A stretch of DNA of 64,000 nucleotides, taken from NCBI GenBank assembly GCA_947598825.1, contig CANQFM010000002.1:62001-126000 (forward strand), in the 5' to 3' direction. The notes beneath the pieces were generated by a model. It did not search any database. It saw only the letters and a list, made by a program, of their open reading frames with translations, and was not told the origin of the DNA. The DNA comes from an uncultured Eisenbergiella sp. (lineage in GTDB: Bacteria > Bacillota > Clostridia > Lachnospirales > Lachnospiraceae). Positions 1 to 8,839 of this stretch are shown in pieces (position 1 is the first letter of the stretch; every line of letters begins with the position of its first letter). Made by a program: the position numbers and the translations under genes.

Positions 1-10
1 CGCAAAGGGG

Positions 11-1543
11 ATGGGATGGTACGACGGAATGCCGCAGTACCGGTTATGCCTGGTGCTGGGGGCGAGTTTTTTGCTGGCCAAGCTGACCCTGTCCCGCTAT
101 ACGCTGCCGCAGTTTGTCATGACGGCCGTATTGGGCGGACTGGGCCTGCTGAGTTATCTGCTTTCCCGTGAAAAAGGGATGTTCATCTGTATGATGCTCG
201 TGATCGGTATGAAAGATATTCCGGTACGCAGGGCCTTCCAGTTGGGCGCCGTGGTATGGGGCGGCATTTTTGCCTACCGCGTATTTCTTTTTCTGACGGG
301 GATAGAAAAAGGGATACTGCTCGTGCATGACAAGCTGGGGCTGGGGCATATTTTCCGGTGGAGCATGGGCTACCCGCATCCGAATGTCTTTCATATTTCT
401 TATGTGATCCTGCTGGCCTTTGTGTTTTATCTGCGCAGGCCGGACCGCAGGGGGATGAAGCGGGCGGTTTTTCTCGCATTTCTGGGAAACTGTTTCGTCT
501 TCCTTTATTCCGTGAGCATGACGGGATTTCTGCTGACTGTCATCTATCTTTTTGGCGTCGTCTATTTTGAAACGCGCCGGCGGTTTTCCAAATGGGAAAA
601 AGCAGCCGTCGTCTGTATTTTGCCCCTCTGCCTGCTCTTTTCCCTGGCGGCCCCTCTGCTGCCGCAGGGCCCTGTTTTCGATATCCTGAATAAAATGATG
701 AATACGCGGCTGAATCTGTCGCGGTATTTTCTGCTGAATCATCCGGTTTCGCTGTTCGGGCAGAGGATCCTTGTGGAAGATTCGAATCTGACGATGGACA
801 ATTCCTATGTTTTTGCGTTGATGACATATGGGGCGGCGCCCTTTGTGCTGTTGATGGCGGCCTATTTTTTGATGATCCGTTCCGCGCTGAAGGAGGGACG
901 CCGCAGGGAACTGGCGATCACTCTGGGTTTTTTGATCGCGGGCATTTCGGAACCGTTTTTGTTCAACACTTCGTTTAAAAACCTCAGCCTGCTCTTTATC
1001 GGCAGCTACCTTTACGGGCATATCGACCTGTTCTGCAGGAGCGTCGGCGACGGCAGGATCGGGGTCGCAGACTGGGGGAAACGTTATCTGCGGATCCCTG
1101 GAAGGATAGCGCAGGCGTATGACAGCGTTTTGCTGTCGTTGTCGGCGGCCTGCAGGAAGCTGTCGGGGTATAAGCCACTGTTGGCGGTCCTGGGGCTGGC
1201 CTTTGGACTCGGGGGCGGCGTTTTATGCGCCTGGAGGATGGAGACACCGCAGATGTATATTGTCCCATTGGATATCTGCGACTTTTCGGAGCAGCCTCCT
1301 TTTTTCCTTACAGAAAAACAGAAACAGGAATATGAAGAACAGGGGGCGATCATACCAGTTTATGTGGATGAAGAGACGCCCATGTACCGGTTTGAAGGAA
1401 ACCTGATCAGGCTGGAGCAGATCCGCAAGGTGGCCGGATACGCCTTCTTGTCCGGCATTCTGGGTGTCGCGGCGGGCGCCGCCTGCGGGCTGGTTCTTGC
1501 AGGAAGGAAGAAAAAACCAAATGAAAATATTGATCGTCAATAA
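11..1543 (+). CDS. Wzy/O-antigen-ligase-like polytopic membrane protein, possibly 5'-partial
   Basis: About 510 residues with roughly ten hydrophobic segments in the first 340 and a larger loop near residues 225-265. This is the layout of Wzy polymerases and O-antigen ligases, which join lipid-linked repeat units on the outer face of the membrane; which of the two it is cannot be told from sequence. After a soluble stretch there is a second unit: a membrane segment near 393-412, an acidic ~65-residue external stretch, another segment near 473-495 and a Lys-rich tail. This resembles a short Wzz-like hairpin. The frame is open to the window edge and the AAAGGGG at 4-10 directly abuts the first ATG, so the true start may lie upstream. 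The 3' end overlaps the next glycosyltransferase gene by 23 nt, so the two are probably translationally coupled. Confidence 0.6.
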   Translation: MGWYDGMPQYRLCLVLGASFLLAKLTLSRYTLPQFVMTAVLGGLGLLSYLLSREKGMFICMMLVIGMKDIPVRRAFQLGAVVWGGIFAYRVFLFLTGIEKGILLVHDKLGLGHIFRWSMGYPHPNVFHISYVILLAFVFYLRRPDRRGMKRAVFLAFLGNCFVFLYSVSMTGFLLTVIYLFGVVYFETRRRFSKWEKAAVVCILPLCLLFSLAAPLLPQGPVFDILNKMMNTRLNLSRYFLLNHPVSLFGQRILVEDSNLTMDNSYVFALMTYGAAPFVLLMAAYFLMIRSALKEGRRRELAITLGFLIAGISEPFLFNTSFKNLSLLFIGSYLYGHIDLFCRSVGDGRIGVADWGKRYLRIPGRIAQAYDSVLLSLSAACRKLSGYKPLLAVLGLAFGLGGGVLCAWRMETPQMYIVPLDICDFSEQPPFFLTEKQKQEYEEQGAIIPVYVDEETPMYRFEGNLIRLEQIRKVAGYAFLSGILGVAAGAACGLVLAGRKKKPNENIDRQ

Positions 1544-2723
1544 ATTCCTGCACCCAAACGGCGGTTCGGAAACCTATGTTTTTGATATCGGAAAACAACT
1601 GCAGGCAATGGGACATTCCGTGGAATATTTCGGGATGGAACACGAAGGGCGCATGGTGGGAAACCGGATCGGCTGTTATACGGACGATATGGATTTCCAT
1701 TCAAATAAGGCCGAAAAGCTGCTGTATCCGTTCCGGATCCTGTATTCTGCGGAGGCATCCCGAAAGATCAGAAAAGTGCTTGCAGACTTTGACCCGGATG
1801 TGGTGCATCTGAATAATTTCAATTTTCAACTGACGCCCTCTGTGATCTATGCGGTGCGAAAATACGCGCGGCAGAAGAAAAAAAGGATCCGGCTCATTTA
1901 TACGGCCCACGACTATCAACTGGTCTGTCCGAACCATTTGCTGCGGATCCCCAAAACGGGCGCCGTGTGTACGCAGTGCCTGGGGGGAAAACAGTGGAAC
2001 TGCATGAAGAACCGCTGTATCCATGATTCCCGGGCGAAAAGCCTCCTTGGCAGTCTGGAAGGGAGATTGTATCAGCGCCTAAAAACATACCGGTATCTGG
2101 ATGCGGTCATTTGCCCCAGCTATTTTATGGAAAAGATCCTGCAGCAGAACAGTACGCTGCGGGGACGCACGGTGGTCATGCACAATTTTATGGGACAGAT
2201 CCCGGCCTTTGAACAAGAAAAGCGGGATTATGTCCTGTATTTTGGGCGGTATTCCCAGGAAAAGGGGATCCGGACGCTGCTGGAAGCCTGCAGGCGGCTG
2301 CCAAAGATCCCGTTTGTCTTTGCGGGGAAGGGGCCGCTGGAAGAGGAGGTAAACGCGGTTGCAAACGTGGAAAATAAGGGCTTTATGAGCGGCCGGGCGC
2401 TGTATGAGCTTATCGGCCGGGCCCGCTTTGCCATATTCCCCTCGGAGTGGTACGAAAACTGCCCGTATGCGGTCATGGAAGCCCAGCTTTGCAAAACGCC
2501 GATGATCGCCTCCCGGCTGGGCGGTATCCCGGAACTGTTGATGGAGGGGGAAACGGGACTGTTTTTTGAAGCGGGAGATATAGGGCAATTGACAGAATGT
2601 ATCGCGCGGCTCTGGGAAGACAGGGAATTGCTGGCGCGCTATACAAAGAACTGCGGCTCGGTTTCTTTCACCGACCCGCAGGAATACTGTGAAAAGCTGG
2701 TAGACATTTATCAGGAGGCATGA
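1521..2723 (+). CDS. Glycosyltransferase family 4 protein
   Basis: A 400-residue GT-B fold retaining glycosyltransferase that probably acts at the cytoplasmic membrane face and adds one sugar of a lipid-linked repeat. The N-terminus has the family's Gly-rich loop (NGGSETYV, about residues 14-21). The C-terminal Rossmann half carries the nucleotide-sugar motif around FPSEWYENCPYAVMEAQ, the usual E-x7-E arrangement. A middle segment with six closely spaced cysteines (VCPNH, CTQC, WNCMKNRC) recurs in a GT4 subgroup and may bind metal, though that is inference. The ATG at 1521 lies inside the end of the upstream gene with AGGAAGG just before it; an in-frame start at 1464 would add unrelated residues. 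The gene ends 3 nt before the radical SAM start. Sugar and linkage are unknown. Confidence 0.88.
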   Translation: MKILIVNKFLHPNGGSETYVFDIGKQLQAMGHSVEYFGMEHEGRMVGNRIGCYTDDMDFHSNKAEKLLYPFRILYSAEASRKIRKVLADFDPDVVHLNNFNFQLTPSVIYAVRKYARQKKKRIRLIYTAHDYQLVCPNHLLRIPKTGAVCTQCLGGKQWNCMKNRCIHDSRAKSLLGSLEGRLYQRLKTYRYLDAVICPSYFMEKILQQNSTLRGRTVVMHNFMGQIPAFEQEKRDYVLYFGRYSQEKGIRTLLEACRRLPKIPFVFAGKGPLEEEVNAVANVENKGFMSGRALYELIGRARFAIFPSEWYENCPYAVMEAQLCKTPMIASRLGGIPELLMEGETGLFFEAGDIGQLTECIARLWEDRELLARYTKNCGSVSFTDPQEYCEKLVDIYQEA

Positions 2724-2725
2724 AG

Positions 2726-3733
2726 ATGGCAAGAAGAACGTTATACGGAACGGTGATCGTTACCTATCGCTGTAATGCGCACTGTAATATGTGCGACTGT
2801 TTCAGGGATCCGTCCAGGCCGGAAGAAGAGATCACGCTGGAGGAGATCAGAAAACTGCCGGAGATGGCCTTTACCAATATTACGGGAGGAGAACCCTTTA
2901 TCCGTCGGGATATGCCGGACATCGTAAGGGAGCTTTCCAAAAAATCCGACCGGATCGTGATTTCCACCAACGGATATTTCACGGACCGGATCATTGAGCT
3001 GTGTAAGGAGTTTCCCAAAGTGGGCGTCCGGATCAGTATAGAAGGGCTTCAGGAAACCAACGATAAGATACGGGGCATTCCGGATGGGTACAATCGGGGC
3101 TACCGGACGCTGAAAACGCTGGTGGAGATGGGGCATCCGGACGTTGGTTTCGGAATGACGGTTCAGGACATGAACTGCGAGGATCTGGTGCCGCTGTACC
3201 ATATCGCCAATGAGATGGGGATGGAGTTCGCCACGGCGACGCTGCACAATTCCTTTTATTTCAGAAAAACGGACAATAAGATTTATGATAAGGAGAAGGT
3301 GGCGCAGAATTTTGAAAAGCTGATCAATGAACTCCTTGCGAGTAAATCGCCGAAAAAGTGGTTCCGCGCTTACTTCAACCACGGCCTGATCAATTATATT
3401 TACGGCAATAAACGCCTGCTCCCCTGCGATATGTCGAAGAACGCCTTCTTTATCGATCCGTTTTGCGACGTGATCCCCTGTAACGGGATGGAGAAGAAAG
3501 CCGTTATGGGCAATTTGCGCAGGCAAAGCTGGGAGGAACTCTGGAACTCCGAGCAGGCGCAGCAGGTGCGGGAATGTACGAAGCACTGCGACAGGAACTG
3601 CTGGATGATCGGGAGCGCGTCCCCGGCCATGCACAAATATATCTGGGTGCCCGGCTGGTGGGTGATCAAGCACAAGTTTTTCAAGGGCGGAAAGTATTCG
3701 TTGCAGGAAGAACTGAAACAGGTAAATGCATGA
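2726..3733 (+). CDS. Radical SAM protein with SPASM-like C-terminus
   Basis: 335 residues. The CNAHCNMC motif (Cys16, Cys20, Cys23) is the CxxxCxxC that binds the radical SAM 4Fe-4S cluster, and TGGEPF (about 47-52) is the SAM-contacting GGE motif. The C-terminal third has further cysteines (LLPC, FCDVIPC, CTKHCDRNCW) and the NLRRQSWEELWNS phrase typical of SPASM/twitch auxiliary-cluster domains. Family members modify peptides or act as sugar dehydrogenases or epimerases. No precursor peptide is visible here, and glycosyltransferases lie on both sides, so action on a sugar is a reasonable but unproven guess. AGGAGG at 2713-2718 fits the ATG at 2726 (7 nt) better than the ATG at 2720. The next gene overlaps the stop by 4 nt. 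Confidence 0.88.
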   Translation: MARRTLYGTVIVTYRCNAHCNMCDCFRDPSRPEEEITLEEIRKLPEMAFTNITGGEPFIRRDMPDIVRELSKKSDRIVISTNGYFTDRIIELCKEFPKVGVRISIEGLQETNDKIRGIPDGYNRGYRTLKTLVEMGHPDVGFGMTVQDMNCEDLVPLYHIANEMGMEFATATLHNSFYFRKTDNKIYDKEKVAQNFEKLINELLASKSPKKWFRAYFNHGLINYIYGNKRLLPCDMSKNAFFIDPFCDVIPCNGMEKKAVMGNLRRQSWEELWNSEQAQQVRECTKHCDRNCWMIGSASPAMHKYIWVPGWWVIKHKFFKGGKYSLQEELKQVNA

Positions 3734-4821
3734 AGGTCTTGATGCTGGTAAACTGGAAAATTGAATATGGAAATACCGTCCCGGAGGATAAACAGCCGCC
3801 GGATTACTATGTGAAAGGCGTTCCCTACTGGTTTTTCCGTTATTTTAAGGATTGCAAGGACTGGGAAGTGGACGTGGTGGACTGCCATTCCTTTCAGCTC
3901 CTGGAACGTTTTGAAAAGAATGTGATCCGCTTTTATGTCTGGCAGACCTTAAAATGCCTTCCGCGGCTGAACCGGTATGATCTGATCCTCTCCCACGGGA
4001 TGCAGAGCGGCATCGTGCTATGCCTGTGGCGGAGGCTGTTTGGGAAAGGGAAGTACAGGCATATCGTTTTTGATATCGGCGCCTTTAACAGCGCCCGGGA
4101 ATCCGGCCGGTCGCTGCGCCTTATGCAGTATGCGGGCCGGTCCTTGGACGGGGTGATTTACCATACGAGGGAACAGCGGGAATATTATGAAAACTGTCAT
4201 CCGTGGCTTTTGGAAAAGAGCAGATACATCCCCTTTGGGGCGGATACGGATTTTTTCAGGGCGACGGACCATGATCCGCAGGACGCTCCCTCCTATATCC
4301 TCTGCCTGGGCTATCATAAACGGGACTGGGAGACGTTGCTGAAAGCATACGGCCTTCTGCGGGAACGTTGGGGGCGGACGGAAAGGCTGCCGGAGCTGAG
4401 GCTGATCGGAAAAGAGGGGATCGCAGACGGCGTTGCCGGCGTAACAGCGCTGCCGGCAGTACCGGTACGCCGAATGAAAGAGGAGGTCGAGGGCGCCCTT
4501 TTCTGTGTCCTCCCCCTGCAATCTTTCCGTTATTCGTTTGGACAGATGACGCTTTTGCAGCAGATGGCGCTGGGAAAAGCGGTGATCGCGGCAAACGTGC
4601 CTTCCCTGCGGGATTATATACAGGATGGACAGGACGCCCTGCTGTATGAGCCAGAAAACGCGGATATGCTGGCAGGGCAGATGGAACGTCTCCTTCTGGA
4701 AATGAGCCTGCGGGAACAGATCGGGCGCAGGGCGGCGCAGACAGTTCAGACGAAATGGAACGAACGGCATATGGCAGAGGAAATACAGGAATATCTGACA
4801 GCCATCTCACGGTTGCCGTAA
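3730..4821 (+). CDS. Glycosyltransferase, GT4-like (GT-B fold)
   Basis: 363 residues. The N-terminus (MKVLMLVNW) opens a GT-B Rossmann domain. In the C-terminal half a strand-loop reads YILCLGYHKRDWETLLKAYGLL, followed by PLQSFRYSFGQMTLLQQMALGKAVIA, the donor-binding region with the family's GxxxLLEAM-like pattern in altered form. It probably transfers a sugar to a lipid-linked acceptor. The ATG at 3730 overlaps the upstream stop (ATGA), implying coupling to the radical SAM gene. A longer frame from 3574 would lie wholly inside that gene and is rejected. The donor-site acidic pair is less canonical than in the GT4 at 1521-2723, so the substrate class is uncertain. Confidence 0.8.
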   Translation: MKVLMLVNWKIEYGNTVPEDKQPPDYYVKGVPYWFFRYFKDCKDWEVDVVDCHSFQLLERFEKNVIRFYVWQTLKCLPRLNRYDLILSHGMQSGIVLCLWRRLFGKGKYRHIVFDIGAFNSARESGRSLRLMQYAGRSLDGVIYHTREQREYYENCHPWLLEKSRYIPFGADTDFFRATDHDPQDAPSYILCLGYHKRDWETLLKAYGLLRERWGRTERLPELRLIGKEGIADGVAGVTALPAVPVRRMKEEVEGALFCVLPLQSFRYSFGQMTLLQQMALGKAVIAANVPSLRDYIQDGQDALLYEPENADMLAGQMERLLLEMSLREQIGRRAAQTVQTKWNERHMAEEIQEYLTAISRLP

Positions 4822-4851
4822 ATACTGATGACGCCGGGGCAGGAGGACAAT

Positions 4852-5889
4852 ATGGAAGAACCGATCGTAAGCGTGATCGTGCCGGTCTATAATGTGGAAA
4901 AATATCTGGAAAGATGTATACGTTCCCTGCAGGGGCAGACATTGGAAGCAATCGAGATCCTTCTGATCGACGACGGCTCAAAGGACGGCAGCGGAAGGCT
5001 CTGCGACGCCTTCGCAAAGGAGGATGCCAGGATCCGTGTACTGCACAAGGAAAACGAAGGACAGGGGCTTGCCAGGAACGATGGCCTGGATATCGCCAGG
5101 GGAACTTTCGTGCTGTTCATCGATTCGGACGATTACATCGAGCCGGATACCTGCCAGCGGCTTTCCGATGTGATGAAAGAGCGGGACGCCGATCTTTGCT
5201 GCTTTGGGTATCGGATCGAGACGCCGGAGGGAAAGTTGTTTTACCAGGCGCTTCTGACAGAACAATGTTATGAGGGAGAAAAGGTACGAAAGCAGTTTGC
5301 GCTGCATTTTTTCGGGGACGACCCGCAGGATGACAAGCTGCGGGGCGTATCGGCCTGTATGACGATGTTCCGCCGCAGCCTCATTACCGAGCATCATATC
5401 CGTTTCCGCTCAGAAAGGGAGTTTTTGAGCGAGGACACGCTTTTTAACCTGGATTTTTGCCTGTATGCGAAAAGGGCGCTGGTCCTGCCGGCCTGGTTTT
5501 ATCACTATTGCCAGAATGCAGATTCCTTTTCCCACGCGTACCGGCCGGATCGCTTTGCGCTGACCAAGGTACTTTGCATGGCGCTGAAGGAATATGCCGG
5601 GCGCTATGGGATCGAGGAAGAAACAAAAAAACGGATCCGCATGGTGCTGTGGGTCAGCCTGATGGAATGTATCAAACAGGAAACCAGAAGGCTCGGGCAG
5701 GTTCCGCTTAAAACTGTCCGGCAAAGCGTGAAGGAATTTCGGGACGATCCGCTGACGGAGGATGCGCTGCGGGGCCTGTCCCTGTCGGATCTTCCGATGA
5801 AGCAAAAGGTCTTTTTACTCCTGCTCCGGTATCGGATGCTGTATGCAGTTTTATTTCTCGCCGGGATTCGGAACCGTCAGGGGTTGTAG
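4852..5889 (+). CDS. Glycosyltransferase family 2 protein
   Basis: 345-residue GT-A inverting glycosyltransferase. It starts with the classic VSVIVPVYNVEKYL strand-loop, has LIDDGSKDGS (nucleotide binding) and the metal-binding DSDD motif near residues 90-93. The C-terminal part (FRSEREFLSEDTLFNLDF) holds the acceptor-side acidic motif. It is cytosolic, with a basic amphipathic C-terminus that may dock to the membrane. AGGAGG at 4841-4846 sits 5 nt before the ATG at 4852, which decides the start over an in-frame ATG at 4828. It lies 12 nt before a second GT2 gene. Similar enzymes add Gal, GalNAc or GlcNAc to capsule repeats; the donor here is unknown. Confidence 0.9.
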   Translation: MEEPIVSVIVPVYNVEKYLERCIRSLQGQTLEAIEILLIDDGSKDGSGRLCDAFAKEDARIRVLHKENEGQGLARNDGLDIARGTFVLFIDSDDYIEPDTCQRLSDVMKERDADLCCFGYRIETPEGKLFYQALLTEQCYEGEKVRKQFALHFFGDDPQDDKLRGVSACMTMFRRSLITEHHIRFRSEREFLSEDTLFNLDFCLYAKRALVLPAWFYHYCQNADSFSHAYRPDRFALTKVLCMALKEYAGRYGIEEETKKRIRMVLWVSLMECIKQETRRLGQVPLKTVRQSVKEFRDDPLTEDALRGLSLSDLPMKQKVFLLLLRYRMLYAVLFLAGIRNRQGL

Positions 5890-5901
5890 AAAGGGTCGGC
5901 C

Positions 5902-6912
5902 ATGGAGAAAACGCCGTTGATCAGTGTGATCATGTCGGTCTATAATGACCGGGAGTATATCAGGCAGTCTTTGGACAGCCTGCTTGCCCAGACGGAGCGG
6001 GATTTTGAGATCGTGATCCTGGACGATCATTCCGGGGACGATACGGTTTCAATCATCCGGCAGTATAGGGATGCCAGGATCCGGCTTTATCTGAATGAGG
6101 AAAACCGGGGACTGACCAGAAATTTAAACAGCGCGCTGCAGCTCGCCCGGGGCAAGTTTATCGCCCGTATGGACGGAGACGATATATGCAGGCCGCAGCG
6201 CTTTGAAAAGCAGCTTGCTTTTTTGCGTTCGGATCCTTCTCTGATGCTGGTAAGTTGCAGGACGCATATGTTCGGGGAGGAAGATCTGGTTTCGGATATT
6301 TCCGGAACAGGGGAAAAATTAAAGGCAATGATGCTGATCCGGCCTGTGTTGGCCCATCCCGGCTTTATGATGCGCAGAGAACTGATAGAGGAAGGGTTTC
6401 GTTACGACGAGTCCTTTCGCAGCGCACAGGATTATGACTTTGCGGTGCGCGTCGCGCAGAAGCATGCGATCGGCGTGACGCCGGAGATCCTGTTGGATTA
6501 CCGGGTACACAAAAAACAGGTATCGCATAAGAACGGGACGGAACAGTTTTCCAATGCGGACAGGGTCAGGCAGATGCAGATGGAACGTCTGGGGATTCGG
6601 TTATCGGAAGGACAGCGGCAGGCCTATCTGGCATGGGCCAGGGAGCAAAGGGACTGTCCGACGGATACCTATCGGACGGCGGCGGAGCTGATCGAAACGA
6701 TCCGAAAGGCCAATGCGCAGGCAGGACTCTATGAGCCTGCCGTGCTGGAAAAGGAGTTGAAAAAACTTCTGTTCCAGTGGATGCTGCGAAGCCGGTCAGC
6801 CGCAGTATGGCTAAGAGCCGTGACGGTTTGCGGCGTCTCGGCAGAGAATCTGTATTTATTGTTTCAGAAGATGCTTGAGATCGTAACCCACAAACTGAGA
6901 AAGGAACGATAG
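5902..6912 (+). CDS. Glycosyltransferase family 2 protein
   Basis: 336 residues. The GT-A domain begins at LISVIMSVYNDREYI, with ILDDHSGDDT for nucleotide binding and MDGDDICRPQRF carrying the metal-binding acidic triad near residues 91-94. RSAQDYDFAVRV gives the later acidic and aromatic motif of the catalytic base region. This is typical of GT2 enzymes of capsule and O-antigen loci. It shares only family-level similarity with the GT2 gene directly upstream, so it is not a recent duplicate. A 42-nt spacer with a GGGGG-rich stretch separates it from the ATP-grasp gene. Substrate unknown. Confidence 0.9.
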   Translation: MEKTPLISVIMSVYNDREYIRQSLDSLLAQTERDFEIVILDDHSGDDTVSIIRQYRDARIRLYLNEENRGLTRNLNSALQLARGKFIARMDGDDICRPQRFEKQLAFLRSDPSLMLVSCRTHMFGEEDLVSDISGTGEKLKAMMLIRPVLAHPGFMMRRELIEEGFRYDESFRSAQDYDFAVRVAQKHAIGVTPEILLDYRVHKKQVSHKNGTEQFSNADRVRQMQMERLGIRLSEGQRQAYLAWAREQRDCPTDTYRTAAELIETIRKANAQAGLYEPAVLEKELKKLLFQWMLRSRSAAVWLRAVTVCGVSAENLYLLFQKMLEIVTHKLRKER

Positions 6913-6954
6913 GCGCCGCAGGATCGGGCGAAAAAGAGGGGGGCAGACAGGACA

Positions 6955-7857
6955 ATGGAAAACACAGAACGATTATCGCTCAAAAGAAGGATATACCGGA
7001 AGTCCTGCGTCCTTTTTAGCAGACAGCTTCCGGATCGGCTTTATTTGAAATTGTTATATGAAGCGCGTATGGGAAAGCGGCTCCATCTGGATCCTCCGAT
7101 GGATTTCAACGAAAAAATGCAGTGGTTGAAGCTGTATGACCGCAACCCGGAATATACGAAGATGGCGGATAAGTACGCGGTCAGGGATCTGGTCGCAAAA
7201 AGGCTGGGGGAAGAATACCTGATCCCCCTGCTGGGCGTATGGGACAGCCCGAAGCAGATCGATTTTGAGAAGCTGCCGGACCAGTTCGTATTGAAATGTA
7301 CCCATGATTCTGCCAGCGTCTGTATCTGTAAGGATAAGTCGCATTTCGACCGGCAGGCGGCCATAGAAAAGCTGCAGCGCGCACTGGAAACGAACTATTT
7401 TTATGCCAGCCGGGAGTTCCCCTATCGGGATATCAGGCCGAGGGTCCTGGCGGAAGCCTATATGGTGGATGAGTCGGGAACAGAACTGAAGGATTATAAA
7501 GTCTATACGTTCGGCGGGAAACCCCGTTTGATCCAGGTGGATTTTGACCGCTTTTGCAATCACAGGCGGAATCTTTATACGACGGATTGGGCCTATATCG
7601 ACGAAACGATCGAGTATCCCAAAGATCCGTCCGTGAACATTCCCAGGCCCGAACGTCTGGAGGAAATGCTGGATTGTGCAGGAAAACTTGCAAAGGGGAT
7701 CGCGAGCCTGCGCACGGATTTTTATTCCGTCAACGGCAGGATCTATTTCGGCGAGATCACATTCTACCAGGAGGCCGGGTTCGCCCATTTTGAGCATGAC
7801 GATTTCGCAAGGAAACTGGGGGATATGATAGAACTGCCGGAGCGAAAGCGGAAATGA
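6955..7857 (+). CDS. TupA-like ATP-grasp family protein
   Basis: 300 residues matching the TupA-like ATP-grasp family (Pfam ATPgrasp_TupA, recalled). Marker phrases are PMDFNEKMQWLKLYDR, MADKYAVRDLVAKR, FVLKCTHDSAS (likely the ATP-binding lysine region) and a C-terminal RTDFYSVNGRIYFGEITFYQEAGF, which carries the acidic residues that bind metal-ATP. TupA was first described in teichuronopeptide synthesis, and relatives are common in capsule loci, where they are thought to link amino acids or other acyl groups to uronic acids. Uronic acid enzymes (ugd and a GlcA epimerase) lie 10-14 kb downstream, which would fit. The acceptor is not known. The next gene starts 9 nt after the stop. Confidence 0.85.
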   Translation: MENTERLSLKRRIYRKSCVLFSRQLPDRLYLKLLYEARMGKRLHLDPPMDFNEKMQWLKLYDRNPEYTKMADKYAVRDLVAKRLGEEYLIPLLGVWDSPKQIDFEKLPDQFVLKCTHDSASVCICKDKSHFDRQAAIEKLQRALETNYFYASREFPYRDIRPRVLAEAYMVDESGTELKDYKVYTFGGKPRLIQVDFDRFCNHRRNLYTTDWAYIDETIEYPKDPSVNIPRPERLEEMLDCAGKLAKGIASLRTDFYSVNGRIYFGEITFYQEAGFAHFEHDDFARKLGDMIELPERKRK

Positions 7858-7866
7858 GAGGCTGCT

Positions 7867-8727
7867 ATGGTAATTGTCGGGATGTCGGGAGGTCTGGGGA
7901 ACCAGATGTTCCAATTTGCGCTTTATGAGAAATTGAGACATTTGGGAAGGGATGCGTATCTGGACCGCAGTGCGTTTGAAACAGGATGGAGCCCCTGTGA
8001 ATTTGCACTGGATCCGTTTGGGATATCCTATCGCGCCGCCGGGAAGAAAGACGTTTACAGATTGTCGGAACGCTCCTTTCGTCCTGCCGATAAGATTCGG
8101 CGCAGGCTGTTCGGAGCCAAAAAGAGCTATTATACGGAAGACATACCAAAAGGGTATCAGCCAGAGATCCTGTCGATGGAAAACGTGTATCTGGACGGTT
8201 ATTGGCAATGCGAAAAATATTTTCTGGATATCAGGGATGAGATCTTGAGGGATTTTTCTTTCCCGGGCGCGGTCAGCACAGCGGCGAAAGAGTGGGAAAA
8301 GCGGATAGACGGCGAACTTGCAATCAGCGTCCATGTGCGAAGGGGAGATTATCTTACCCCCGGCAACACCAGGGTCTACGGGGGGATCTGTACGCCTGCA
8401 TACTACAGGAAAGCGATGAAATGGTGCCGTCAAAAGTTTGACGCGCCGGTCTTTTATATTTTTACAAACGACGGTCCCTGGTGCGAGTCAAATTTTTTTG
8501 GCCCGGATATCAGGGTCATCTCGCAGCGGGAGGAACGCAGGGACTATGAGGATATGTACCTGATGACCCGCTGTGCCCATCATATCGTTGCGAACAGCAG
8601 TTTCAGTTGGTGGGGCGCTTGGTTGGGGCAAAACCCGGAGAAATGCGTATTGGCTCCTGAAAGGTGGTTTGCGCATCTGCCCGTCTCCGATGCGATATGC
8701 GATACCTGGATACGGATAGCTGGCTAG
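7867..8727 (+). CDS. Alpha-1,2-fucosyltransferase family (GT11)
   Basis: 286 residues. The N-terminal GGLGNQMFQFALY motif (about 8-20), the GDP-fucose-binding HVRRGDY (156-162) and SSFSWWGAWL (244-253) together identify glycosyltransferase family 11. These enzymes move fucose from GDP-fucose to the 2-position of Gal or a similar sugar, inverting the anomeric carbon, in the cytoplasm. Length is normal for bacterial members. No gmd or fcl gene for GDP-fucose is in the window, so the donor must come from elsewhere, or a related GDP-6-deoxysugar is used. It closes the first operon block; 8 nt after its stop a promoter for the ABC transporter begins. Confidence 0.92.
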   Translation: MVIVGMSGGLGNQMFQFALYEKLRHLGRDAYLDRSAFETGWSPCEFALDPFGISYRAAGKKDVYRLSERSFRPADKIRRRLFGAKKSYYTEDIPKGYQPEILSMENVYLDGYWQCEKYFLDIRDEILRDFSFPGAVSTAAKEWEKRIDGELAISVHVRRGDYLTPGNTRVYGGICTPAYYRKAMKWCRQKFDAPVFYIFTNDGPWCESNFFGPDIRVISQREERRDYEDMYLMTRCAHHIVANSSFSWWGAWLGQNPEKCVLAPERWFAHLPVSDAICDTWIRIAG

Positions 8728-8734
8728 AAAAATG

Positions 8735-8763
8735 TTGCGAAACGGTGGATCGCATTTTATAAT
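8735..8763 (+). promoter_or_regulatory. Sigma-70-type promoter for the ABC flippase gene
   Basis: TTGCGA at 8735-8740 and a perfect TATAAT at 8758-8763 are separated by 17 nt, in an A/T-rich 112-nt gap between the GT11 gene and the ABC transporter start. It should give the 8.8-16.2 kb block its own transcription start near 8770. Seen directly in sequence; activity is inferred. Confidence 0.7.
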
Positions 8764-8839
8764 ATTTGATGCAGATGATTATAAGTGAAATCCTGTCCAA
8801 AAAGGAAATCGATATCTTGCGTATATCATGGAGAATGTG

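Noticed and set aside
7054-8433. 459-codon open frame on the minus strand across the ATP-grasp and GT11 genes
   Set aside because: It crosses two well supported plus-strand genes and their junction, and shows no recognisable motif.
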